IMG/VR virus record: IMGVR_UViG_3300030102_000996
Span: 1 to 43,410 of that record
Strand: one strand, 5' to 3'
DNA from: a virus
DNA length: 43,410 nucleotides
The position numbers and the translations under genes were made by a program. How positions within the stretch are numbered: position 1 is the first letter of the stretch; each line of letters begins with the position of its first letter. Below the pieces are notes generated by a model that saw nothing but the letters and a program-made list of their open reading frames with translations, did not search any database and was not told the origin of the DNA. Shown here piece after piece: positions 31,945-39,857 of this stretch.

Positions 31945-32422
31945 AGGATATAAAAAGACTACAGGTCAAAAAAATAAAACGTATTTTTACGACACACCTG
32001 AACCGAAGGATAATAAAATAGAAGATAAATTACCTAAAGGCATGACTGCTGAAGAGTTTAAAGCAAAGTATGCTAAAGTTGTATGGTGTGACTATTACAA
32101 ATGTATACATAATATACAAACTGAGGGAGCTAAACGAACTATAGCAACTCTATTAGAAAACCCTCAATACAAACCTCTCGGTCCAAAAGATGCAATGATA
32201 AGGGGTGTATGTAGTAGAGCTGAGATAGGTATAAAATTTAAAGAGATAAGCACAACGGGTGGTGTAAAGCACAAAGTTCCAGAGTGTTTTAATGCTGCTG
32301 GTAATAAAAACAAAGGCGGTATGGATTTTAGCAAGTTGTTACAATCCGATGGAAGTCCGCATGGAGGAAGCATTGAATCAGGAAACGCTGATACAGGATG
32401 GTCTAATGCTGCATATATGTAA
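31931..32422 (+). CDS. Cysteine-motif protein before the terminase genes (163 aa)
   Basis: It has a basic N-terminus (MAAPKGYKKTTGQKNKTYFY) and four cysteines spaced as a metal site: C53 and C58 (VWCDYYKCIHN), C94 (GVCSRAEIGI) and C119 (VPECFNA). The C-x4-C-x-x-N start and the C-x-A/R-x-x-I element recall DUF1540-like small metal proteins, but the match is by eye only. The tail is Gly/Ser-rich. It overlaps RuvC by 14 nt and the small terminase start by 1 nt, so it belongs to the packaging operon. Confidence 0.6.
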   Translation: MAAPKGYKKTTGQKNKTYFYDTPEPKDNKIEDKLPKGMTAEEFKAKYAKVVWCDYYKCIHNIQTEGAKRTIATLLENPQYKPLGPKDAMIRGVCSRAEIGIKFKEISTTGGVKHKVPECFNAAGNKNKGGMDFSKLLQSDGSPHGGSIESGNADTGWSNAAYM

Positions 32423-32925
32423 TGCCTAAGAAATTTTCACGACAAGTAAGAGACAGAGCATTTAAACTATACTTAGATGATACATATTCTGCACGCGAGA
32501 TTGCTGAACAAGTATCTCAAGAATTTAGAGTAGCAGTAACTACTCCTACAATTTATAGTTGGATAAGAACTTTAGATTGGGATACTAAGAAAAAAGAAAC
32601 GGAAGCAAAAGCTATGCAGAAAATGCAAGAAGATGAATCAACTAAGATAGCTAGAATGCAAGAGGAACACCAAGAACTATATAAGACTGTGAGAGACAAA
32701 GCTGGTATAGAATTAAATTCATTAACTTTTGAAAGAGCTTTTGATGCAGTAAAAGCTTTAGACATAGGTATACAAGGAGAAAGACAAGTTGCAGAAGGAT
32801 TAATTAATGTGCAGTTTATACAAGATGTAGTTAATATCCTAGTAGATGAAATAGAAGATGTAGAACTTATTAAACGTATAGCAACTAAATTGAAAGTATT
32901 AATGGCATCAAAAGACAATGAGTGA
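32422..32925 (+). CDS. Terminase small subunit (167 aa)
   Basis: DNA-recognition component of the packaging motor. Residues 1-52 form a helix-turn-helix (RQVRDRAFKLYLDDTYSAREIAEQV, then TPTIYSWIRTLDWD). Residues 55-120 are a charged oligomerisation helix and the C-terminal part (FIQDVVNILVDEIEDVELIKRI) probably contacts the large subunit. Its identity is supported by the immediate 8-nt overlap with the large terminase gene and by the W-D-T-K-K element after the helix-turn-helix that small terminases often have. Confidence 0.75.
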   Translation: MPKKFSRQVRDRAFKLYLDDTYSAREIAEQVSQEFRVAVTTPTIYSWIRTLDWDTKKKETEAKAMQKMQEDESTKIARMQEEHQELYKTVRDKAGIELNSLTFERAFDAVKALDIGIQGERQVAEGLINVQFIQDVVNILVDEIEDVELIKRIATKLKVLMASKDNE

Positions 32926-34564
32926 CGATTTAACAACATATAACAAAGCCTTTGAAATACTTGCAGAAAAACTAGAAAAAAGTAACAAGTATCAAATAGG
33001 TAGTTTCTGGGAATTTACTAGAGATATCTGGGCAGAGGGTTTTGAACATCCCGAATATTTTAGAGCTTGGCATGTAGGTAGATTAACTGAAGAAGTTGAA
33101 AAATGCATTGAAGATGGGCTTAATTATTTAGCAATTTTACCTAGAGCACATTTTAAATCTACCATATTAGGACATGCATTTAGTATTTGGAGAAGTTTAA
33201 AAGTACCGGGTAGTACAAATATATTATACTTATCTTATAGTGATACAATGGCTAAATACCATATCTCAGAAATAAATAAAGAAGTCAATAGAAATCCTAT
33301 TTTAAAAGAAATGATGACTAATAAAGCACCTAAAGCTGACTTTACGTTTAGATACGATACAGGTAGTGGAGGTAGTGCTGAGATATTACATGGTGGATTG
33401 TTTTCTTTCAAAAGGGGTATGCACGTTAATGGAGCTTTGATTGCTGATGACATATTAAAAGACCCAGAGAGTCCGCTAGCTATTGGACAAATGTCTAAGA
33501 TTGAAGACCATTTTTTAACAGAGTCTTTATTCATACCTAATCAAGGTGTTCCTGTTGTTATAGTGGGTACTCCAATGATGCCCGGAGATTTGTTGACAGT
33601 GTTAGAAAAAGATGATAGATTTGTTACTAGAAAGTTACCAGCACTAGACCCTGAACCGGGTAGAAGAGTGCTTATGCCTGAGTTATATAGTGAGGAATGG
33701 TTGTTAGAACAACAAAAAGCAAAACCTAAATCATTTGCTTCAGAGTTCTTACTTCAGCCACACTTTAATACTGAAGCATACTTTGATTCAGAAGATATAG
33801 AAAAATGTGAGGATGCTAATTTGAGGTCGTTACCGACTACAATTAAACATACATTTGCAGAAGATGAAGACATCTTTGCTGGATTTGATGTGGGTAAAAA
33901 AAGACACCCATCACATTTAGTTATCTTCAGAAGAAAGGGTGAAAGGATAGAACAAATTCATCAGTCGTGGTTAGATGGTTGGGATTATTCTGAACAGATA
34001 GTTTATCTTAATGAAGTAGCTGAGAACTTCGGACTTAGCAAAGGATACATAGATAATACTAGAGGTGAGTTAGAAGATAGAGGATTACATAGAACATGGT
34101 ATCCTTTAGCATTTACTCTAAAGTCTAAGAATAATATGGCACATATTTTTGAAGAGTATGTACATTCTGGGAACTTATTCTTAATTCAAGACCACAGGCA
34201 ACGTCAACAAATATTGTCTGTAAACAATGAATTGAAAGCTCCAGAAACTCCTATGGGACACGGTGATGCATTTTTTTCTATCGCTATGGCTTTACAAGCG
34301 GCGTATGAAACTGGTATATTTAGAATGCAAACTATTGGAAGTATCCAAGAATTTGCAAATGAATTGGAACCACCAGTTGGTAAACCGAAAGATAGCCAAA
34401 AATCATTATTGGATTTCCCAAAAAATGAGTATAATAATAACAGTAATTCTTCTTCGGAATCAGGTGCTCCCAATCCCTTGTGTACAGAAGATGTATGCAA
34501 TCCAGCATTCTGGATTCCAAAAAGAAAATTATGTTTACATTGCAATTACAGAGGACAATTATAG
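32918..34564 (+). CDS. Terminase large subunit (548 aa)
   Basis: ATPase-nuclease motor for genome packaging. A deviant Walker A reads LPRAHFKST (residues 74-82) and Walker B reads ALIADD (173-178), typical of the PRxHxKS terminase group. The RNase H-like nuclease domain has FAGFDVGKK near residue 320 (first catalytic Asp), GYIDNTRGELEDRG near 375-390 and GHGDAFFS near 447 (last Asp). After the nuclease an Asn/Ser linker leads to a cysteine tail, C522, C527, C539 and C542, which could bind zinc. The start overlaps the small subunit gene. Confidence 0.92.
   Translation: MSDDLTTYNKAFEILAEKLEKSNKYQIGSFWEFTRDIWAEGFEHPEYFRAWHVGRLTEEVEKCIEDGLNYLAILPRAHFKSTILGHAFSIWRSLKVPGSTNILYLSYSDTMAKYHISEINKEVNRNPILKEMMTNKAPKADFTFRYDTGSGGSAEILHGGLFSFKRGMHVNGALIADDILKDPESPLAIGQMSKIEDHFLTESLFIPNQGVPVVIVGTPMMPGDLLTVLEKDDRFVTRKLPALDPEPGRRVLMPELYSEEWLLEQQKAKPKSFASEFLLQPHFNTEAYFDSEDIEKCEDANLRSLPTTIKHTFAEDEDIFAGFDVGKKRHPSHLVIFRRKGERIEQIHQSWLDGWDYSEQIVYLNEVAENFGLSKGYIDNTRGELEDRGLHRTWYPLAFTLKSKNNMAHIFEEYVHSGNLFLIQDHRQRQQILSVNNELKAPETPMGHGDAFFSIAMALQAAYETGIFRMQTIGSIQEFANELEPPVGKPKDSQKSLLDFPKNEYNNNSNSSSESGAPNPLCTEDVCNPAFWIPKRKLCLHCNYRGQL
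34428..34436 (+). promoter_or_regulatory. AGTATAATA motif inside the end of terL, upstream of RNR
   Basis: The exact 9-mer, followed by ATAA, lies 141 nt upstream of the RNR start in the low-complexity linker-coding part of the terminase gene. It could give RNR its own late transcript, but the distance is longer than at other copies. Confidence 0.3.
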
Positions 34565-34576
34565 GAGGAACTTACA

Positions 34577-36448
34577 TTGGTCACGTTAACACAACAAGCA
34601 GAAACAGTCGCATCAAAAAGATATTACTTAAAAGACGAATCAGGTGAACCTGAAGAAAACGCAAACACGTTATTGAAACGAGTAGCTAAAGCTATAGCTT
34701 CCTCTGAAAAGTTGTATGGAAAGACAGATGCTGACACACAACTAACTGAAAAAGAATTTTATGACATGATGTCATCATTAAACTTTATTCCTAACTCGCC
34801 TACGTTAATGAACGCGGGCACTGAACAAGGAACATTATCCGCATGTTTTGTGCTACCTTTAGAAGATAGCATGGAAGATATTATGAAGGCGGCTCATGAC
34901 ATAGCTATGGTGCAAAAATTTGGTGGGGGCACAGGATTTGCATTAAGTAAACTCCGACCAAAGGGAGATAAGATTAAGACCACACATGGTATTGCATGTG
35001 GTCCAATACAAGTATTACAAACACTATCTAGAGTATCATCCATGATTACTCAAGGTGGTAAAAGAGATGGAGCAAATATGGCAGTAATGTCAGTTTATCA
35101 TCCAGATATATTAGAGTTTATTGACTGTAAAAAAGTGGAAGGTGATATACATAACTTCAACATATCAGTAGGTGTAGACTCTAACTTTATGAAAGCCGTA
35201 GAAGCTAATCTTAATTACCCACTAATAAATCCAAAGACTAAACAAGTAGTTGGTGAACTAAATGCAAAAGAAGTATTTGATAAGATGGTATATGGTGCAT
35301 GGAGAAATGGTGAACCGGGTATGATTTTCTTAGACGAAGTAAATAAGGACAACCATGTTACAGAAGAATATGGTGAGATGATTGCAACTAATCCATGTGG
35401 TGAACAGCCACTATTAGGAAACGAATCTTGTAACTTAGGGTCAATTAATTTAGCTAATTTTGTAGAATCTAGAGAAGTAAGACCTTACATTAAGTGGGAT
35501 GAATTAAGAGCTACAATAAAAACAGCTACAAGATTTTTAGACAATGTAATTGATGCAAACAAATATGCAACTCCAGAAATAGAAAAAATGACTAAGGCTA
35601 CAAGAAAAATAGGTTTAGGTATTATGGGATTTGCAGATATGCTTACACAACTTAGAGTATCATATGGCTCTAAAGAAGGCAGAAAGATAGGGTCTGATGT
35701 AATGAGATTCTTGAAAACTCACGCAGATAAAGCATCAATTGAATTAGCAGAAGAAAGAGGAACTTTCCCTGCATGGGATAACAGTGATTACAGTGATGAT
35801 GAAAAGTATAGGAACGCTTGCCGACTAACTGTAGCCCCTACAGGAACTATCTCTATGTTTGCTGATGCGTCTAGTGGAGTAGAACCTTTGTTTTCTTTAG
35901 CATATAGAAAGATGAACATATTAGAAGGGGAGACTCTTTACTATGTAAATAAATACTTTGAACAAGATGCAAAGGAAATGGGTTTTTATTCAGAAGACCT
36001 TATGGAATATTTATCTGATGGTGGCTCACTTAAAGATAGAAGTGAAGTACCTGATGAAATAAAAGATATTTACACAACTGCACCTGAAATATCTCCTGAA
36101 GCACATGTAGGAATGCAAGCAGCTTTCCAACAATATTGTGATTCTGGGATATCTAAGACCATAAACTTCGCAAATGATGCTACAATAGAAGATGTGTACA
36201 CAACTTACATGCTAGCTTGGAAAACAAAATGTAAAGGAATTACAGTTTACAGAGCTGGTAGCAGAGATAAAGAAGTATTGGTAACAGCACACAAGTCAGA
36301 AGAGACTACTGCTACTACAACGGAAGAACAACTTAATTTCTTTCAGGAAATAGAAGATGCAGAATGTTGTGCAGAACCTAACATAGTAATGGAATCTGGT
36401 TGTAAGACATGTAAAGTTTGTGGATGGAGTGCTTGTCACATAGCATAA
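34577..36448 (+). CDS. nrdJ: Class II (adenosylcobalamin-dependent) ribonucleotide reductase (623 aa)
   Basis: Reduces ribonucleotides to deoxyribonucleotides using host or imported vitamin B12 and no oxygen-dependent radical subunit. Catalytic residues are visible: C90 (TLSACFVLP) and C285 (NESCNLG) as the redox pair, C274 as thiyl site with N272 and E276 (NPCGEQP); the 11-residue spacing C274-C285 equals that of the Lactobacillus enzyme. FGGGTGFALS near 115 and VAPTGTISMF near 420 are substrate-phosphate loops. The end carries C609, C612, C615 and C620, probably the reductant relay tail. TTG 34577 is the start, 7 nt after AGGAGGAA. It is shorter than many bacterial NrdJ proteins. No thioredoxin gene is in the window. 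Confidence 0.93.
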   Translation: MVTLTQQAETVASKRYYLKDESGEPEENANTLLKRVAKAIASSEKLYGKTDADTQLTEKEFYDMMSSLNFIPNSPTLMNAGTEQGTLSACFVLPLEDSMEDIMKAAHDIAMVQKFGGGTGFALSKLRPKGDKIKTTHGIACGPIQVLQTLSRVSSMITQGGKRDGANMAVMSVYHPDILEFIDCKKVEGDIHNFNISVGVDSNFMKAVEANLNYPLINPKTKQVVGELNAKEVFDKMVYGAWRNGEPGMIFLDEVNKDNHVTEEYGEMIATNPCGEQPLLGNESCNLGSINLANFVESREVRPYIKWDELRATIKTATRFLDNVIDANKYATPEIEKMTKATRKIGLGIMGFADMLTQLRVSYGSKEGRKIGSDVMRFLKTHADKASIELAEERGTFPAWDNSDYSDDEKYRNACRLTVAPTGTISMFADASSGVEPLFSLAYRKMNILEGETLYYVNKYFEQDAKEMGFYSEDLMEYLSDGGSLKDRSEVPDEIKDIYTTAPEISPEAHVGMQAAFQQYCDSGISKTINFANDATIEDVYTTYMLAWKTKCKGITVYRAGSRDKEVLVTAHKSEETTATTTEEQLNFFQEIEDAECCAEPNIVMESGCKTCKVCGWSACHIA

Positions 36449-36470
36449 ATTCATAAATTTATAAAAAAAC

Positions 36471-36479
36471 AGTATAATA
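36471..36479 (+). promoter_or_regulatory. Putative late promoter AGTATAATA (copy 6)
   Basis: AAAAAACAGTATAATAATAGTAGGAG lies in the 48-nt gap after RNR, here cited by its 9-mer only; ATG 36497 follows after 17 nt. It probably drives the portal transcription unit. A weak all-AT inverted repeat at 36445-36462 precedes it. Confidence 0.6.
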
Positions 36480-36496
36480 ATAGTAGGAGAAAAGAT

Positions 36497-36913
36497 ATGC
36501 CGATAGGTAATATGTTAAGAGATAGACAAGAACAGTATGTCGCACAAAAAGATAATACTGGTACTTGGAGAATACTCGATACTTGGCACGAAGATTTAAC
36601 TAAATTAAGTCCAGAAGATGAGATAGATGACTCTAGTGAAGCAGTCACAGTGTTATCAGAAGGTGCTTTTTTAGCTTTAATTAGAGAGTCAACTAGATTA
36701 GGAGTGTTGCAAAATGCTGCTGTGATGGAAAACGAAGCTTTGGCTGACCAAGTAACAGAGTTAAAAGAAGAAAACAGTAGACTACAATTACAAATTGAAA
36801 CTACCCCTGCAGTTGAAGTTACACACGAAGAAAAAGCAGGGTTAAAACAACATGCAATAGACACCATAGCCAAGATAGTAGCTATAGATAGTGTTGAAAT
36901 AACTAAGGAATAA
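36497..36913 (+). CDS. Coiled-coil protein preceding the portal (138 aa)
   Basis: The N-terminal 40 residues (MPIGNMLRDRQEQY, GTWRILDTWHEDL) are followed by helices, with a clear coiled coil near residues 75-100 (NEALADQVTELKEENSRLQLQIE) and a C-terminal helix (LKQHAIDTIAKIVAI). Possibly a packaging or portal assembly accessory, because it is the first gene of the portal unit behind an AGTATAATA motif and ends 2 nt before the portal start. No family recognised. Confidence 0.65.
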   Translation: MPIGNMLRDRQEQYVAQKDNTGTWRILDTWHEDLTKLSPEDEIDDSSEAVTVLSEGAFLALIRESTRLGVLQNAAVMENEALADQVTELKEENSRLQLQIETTPAVEVTHEEKAGLKQHAIDTIAKIVAIDSVEITKE

Positions 36914-36915
36914 GT

Positions 36916-38970
36916 ATGAAATTAGGAGATTATCTTCCAGAAGTTCCTGAAATGGCAAAACAAATGGGTCAACTCGGCTCACAAATGGAGATATTCAACG
37001 ACTTAATGTTGAGTAAGTCAGCAGGAGAAACAGGTAGCGGACCTACATTTGGTGTAGACTACATAGTCAACTCATATATTAGAAACCAATTAGCTTATCG
37101 TAAGCAACTTGTACAAGATTTACAGACTATTGCATATACCTGTGAAGAATTACGAGCTCCTATTATGCACATTACTGGAGAAGTGTTTAGAAGGGGTATA
37201 AAAGTAGAACCTACTAAAGTAGACCCAGACAGTTCTCAAATAAAACGTCTCGTTAAATTTATGAAGAACTGTAATTTATTTGAGCAAGGTTTAGAAGAAG
37301 TTCTAAGACAGTTTCATTGGGATTTAAATACAGTGGATGATGCTTTTCTGTATTTTGCAAAAGAATATTATGATGCGGGTGATGGTAAATTAAATTCTAG
37401 AGTAACAGAAATTAGAAGAATCAATCCAGCATTAATAGAATATGACCTAGATGAAACAGGATTACCTAAGAACTCTCATTTCTTCTGTCCTTTACACAGA
37501 CAGAATATATCAGAATCACCTGAAGAGTGTTCTGAAGAAGGTTGTGAACAAGAAAAACAACCTGCAATGTACAGATACTTATATAGGACTGAGGTTCACT
37601 ATTTCTTAGATACAGAAGTGGTGCATCTATCTAAATTTAATCCAACAGAAACTTATGGTTGGTCTCCTGTATTAACAATATTTGAAAAAGCTCTCACACT
37701 TATAGGTATGGATAGAAACTTATATAGGTATTTCTTTGAAAGAAAGATGCCTGCATCTATGGTTATGGTAACTACAGATGACCCTGAAAGTTTAAAACGT
37801 GAAAGGGAAGCTATCGCCGCAAAAGTAAGACAAGACCCTAACTATATACCAATGGTTGCTGTATCTTCTAGAACTAATAGAGGTCGGGTAGATATGGTTA
37901 GAATGTTCCACACATTACAGGAGATGGATTACTTACCTGTGAGAGCTGAAATAAGAGAAAGAGTGTCTGCAATTTATGGTGTATCACCAGTATTCCAAGG
38001 TGCTCCTGATTCTTTTGGTGGATTATCTCAACAGACTACACAATTAACTGTGATGAGTCGAGTGGTAGAAAGAGACCAGAGACAAATCATGGAAAAAGTA
38101 TTTAGTGCTATCTTGGACAACTTTGGTGTAACTGATTATAAATTAGTATTACCTAATCCAGAGGAAAAAGCAGAGGCTACTAGAATCGCTCAAGCACAAC
38201 AAAGAACTGTAATAGCTAATCAATTATTACAAATGGGCTTTGATGTTGAACTTAAAGATGATAAAGTAGACTTAATGGATATAGACTTTATGATTAGTGG
38301 TGAACCTGTGCCTAGTGCTCAAATGCAAGGTCAGATGACTGCTATTCAATTAGACCAGCAGCAACAACAAGCAGCTGAACAAGAAGCTCAAAGAGCTGAA
38401 CAATTTGATGCAGCAGCAGACATTGCTGAAAGTGAAACAGGCGGTGAAGATGAAGAAGTTGAAAATAGTTTAGAAAAAAATGTTTTAACTAATGATTCAA
38501 GAAGTCAACCTTTACAACAACCCTTTGCTAATATGAATACTGCAATCCCAAAAGGAAAAGGTAAGTTTGAAGGAAGAACTGCAGGAAGAACCCCAGACCA
38601 TAATGATAAAACTCCTCTAGAAGAAAGAGATATTGAAGAGTATGCGGAAGCTAGAGAAAAAAAGTTTGAAGATAGAATGTATGGTCTAGCTAAAGCGACA
38701 TCTACATGGACTGATAGTTTAGCTGACCAAGGGTATGATTTCCCTATAATTAAAGAAGTTTCATTAGATGGTAGTCAATTATGGTTTATTAGTAATGGAG
38801 TTGACTACATAGGTAACCTAGAAGCAAACGGAGTATCAAATATATCAAAAGCATCCTTTTCAGGTATGGAAGGTAAAAAATATTATGGAGACCAGTACCA
38901 AACTGAAAGAGGTGATGGTTCATCTAAAAATAAACCAGTCAACGTAGAAGAGGAGGAAGACGATGACTAA
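36916..38970 (+). CDS. Portal protein with cysteine-cluster insert (684 aa)
   Basis: Forms the dodecameric DNA entry vertex of the head. Features of portal proteins include the N-terminal helical clip start, EELRAPIMHITGEVFRRGIKVEP near 75-98, VHYFLDTEVVHLSKFNPTETYGWSP near 225-250, the long stem helix region (NLYRYFFERKMPAS) and VSAIYGVSPVFQGAP near 350 before the SQQTTQL tunnel region. C191, H194, C205 and C210 lie in a surface insert and may bind zinc. Beyond residue 470 come a Gln/Glu/Ala-rich helix, a disordered linker and a small beta domain (LDGSQLWFISNGVDYIGNL) that is an unusual C-terminal addition. The start has no strong ribosome binding site but follows the upstream stop by 2 nt. 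Confidence 0.85.
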   Translation: MKLGDYLPEVPEMAKQMGQLGSQMEIFNDLMLSKSAGETGSGPTFGVDYIVNSYIRNQLAYRKQLVQDLQTIAYTCEELRAPIMHITGEVFRRGIKVEPTKVDPDSSQIKRLVKFMKNCNLFEQGLEEVLRQFHWDLNTVDDAFLYFAKEYYDAGDGKLNSRVTEIRRINPALIEYDLDETGLPKNSHFFCPLHRQNISESPEECSEEGCEQEKQPAMYRYLYRTEVHYFLDTEVVHLSKFNPTETYGWSPVLTIFEKALTLIGMDRNLYRYFFERKMPASMVMVTTDDPESLKREREAIAAKVRQDPNYIPMVAVSSRTNRGRVDMVRMFHTLQEMDYLPVRAEIRERVSAIYGVSPVFQGAPDSFGGLSQQTTQLTVMSRVVERDQRQIMEKVFSAILDNFGVTDYKLVLPNPEEKAEATRIAQAQQRTVIANQLLQMGFDVELKDDKVDLMDIDFMISGEPVPSAQMQGQMTAIQLDQQQQQAAEQEAQRAEQFDAAADIAESETGGEDEEVENSLEKNVLTNDSRSQPLQQPFANMNTAIPKGKGKFEGRTAGRTPDHNDKTPLEERDIEEYAEAREKKFEDRMYGLAKATSTWTDSLADQGYDFPIIKEVSLDGSQLWFISNGVDYIGNLEANGVSNISKASFSGMEGKKYYGDQYQTERGDGSSKNKPVNVEEEEDDD

Positions 38971-39598
38971 GAAGTTTTCAAAAAAAGACGCAGAGTATTC
39001 AGAAACACCAAAAGCTGCGTTACCTAAAAAACCGGGAGAACCCGACCAGTATGCTAATCACAACTATGAAAATAGAGAAGTAAGACCTGATGGTTCCACA
39101 GTATACTATTATGAAAATGGGGTAAAAGCAATACACCACCCACCACAAAAAACATCGTCAGGTTACCATAAAACTGCGGCAAAACATCATTTAGACGAAA
39201 CTAAATCTTCAATTGATAGTGCTAAATATAAAAAAGCACTGTCACACTTAAGAGCCTTATCAGGACACAGCCAAGCCTTAGATAAGTTTAAGGATGAGTC
39301 TGGCACTAATGTAGAAAAACTTGCAAAAGAATTTGCAGGCACTGTGGCAGTAGCCAGTGACCCAGCTGTATTTACTCGGACTTATGGTGGCAATAATAAA
39401 AAAGGTAAAAGTGGGGTAAAAAAACTAGACGACTATTTAAAAAAAGAACTTGAACATAAAAAAGCAATGGTTAGTTTAGTAAAAGATGTACAAAAAGAAT
39501 TAAAAAATGATGATACAATAGATATAATAAAAGCTGAAGATGAAGATTTTTACCAATTCCAAAAAGAATTAGATGAGGAATTTGCATCTAATGACTAA
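38963..39598 (+). CDS. Lysine-rich head-region protein (211 aa)
   Basis: It overlaps the portal end by 8 nt. Residues 1-75 are polar with Pro/Lys/Tyr (YENREVRPDGSTVYYYENG resembles a small YD-type beta hairpin). The remainder is helical with SSIDSAKYKKALSHLRALSG and LDDYLKKELEHKKAMVSLV. The C-terminus is acidic (EDEDFYQFQKELDEEF). No catalytic motif is apparent. By location it could be a minor head, internal or assembly protein. Confidence 0.6.
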   Translation: MTKKFSKKDAEYSETPKAALPKKPGEPDQYANHNYENREVRPDGSTVYYYENGVKAIHHPPQKTSSGYHKTAAKHHLDETKSSIDSAKYKKALSHLRALSGHSQALDKFKDESGTNVEKLAKEFAGTVAVASDPAVFTRTYGGNNKKGKSGVKKLDDYLKKELEHKKAMVSLVKDVQKELKNDDTIDIIKAEDEDFYQFQKELDEEFASND

Positions 39599-39836
39599 TT
39601 TAAATAAATTTTTAGAATTTATGGAAACTGACTTGACCCGAAAGAAAAAAGGTGTTAAGGTCAAATTAAATAATATGCCTTTTTTAAATCACTATAAAAA
39701 ATCTAAAGAAGGTAGAGTGGAAAACCCACCTAACAGAAAAAAAACAATTGCGTATGGTTCTAAGAGAACTCCTAGACCAGACCCGCAAGGATATAGAAAT
39801 CCACCTAATAGGAGGACCCCTAATCCAGAAGATTAA
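39591..39836 (+). CDS. Small basic proline-rich protein (81 aa)
   Basis: The protein starts MTNLNKFLEFMETDLTRKKKG and continues as a Lys/Arg/Pro/Asn-rich chain with repeated NPPNR elements (ENPPNRKK, RNPPNRRT), likely disordered and able to bind nucleic acid or the portal. ATG 39591 overlaps the upstream stop by 8 nt and was preferred to ATG 39573, which adds six residues inside the neighbouring gene. Function unknown; an internal head or portal-associated peptide is a guess. Confidence 0.55.
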   Translation: MTNLNKFLEFMETDLTRKKKGVKVKLNNMPFLNHYKKSKEGRVENPPNRKKTIAYGSKRTPRPDPQGYRNPPNRRTPNPED

Positions 39837-39857
39837 CAATAGTAAAGGATAGATAAC

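Noticed and set aside
33222-33230. Minus-strand copy of the AGTATAATA motif inside the large terminase gene
   Set aside because: No minus-strand gene follows it and about one chance copy per strand is expected in AT-rich sequence, so I do not call a promoter.
34263-34589. Alternative + strand frame overlapping the end of the large terminase and the RNR start
   Set aside because: It lies almost wholly in the terminase coding region, has no ribosome binding site, and its product shows no protein-like pattern.
36445-36462. AT-only inverted repeat after the RNR gene considered as a terminator
   Set aside because: The stem has 7 A-T pairs only and is followed by an A run rather than a T run on the + strand, so it is not a credible factor-independent terminator.
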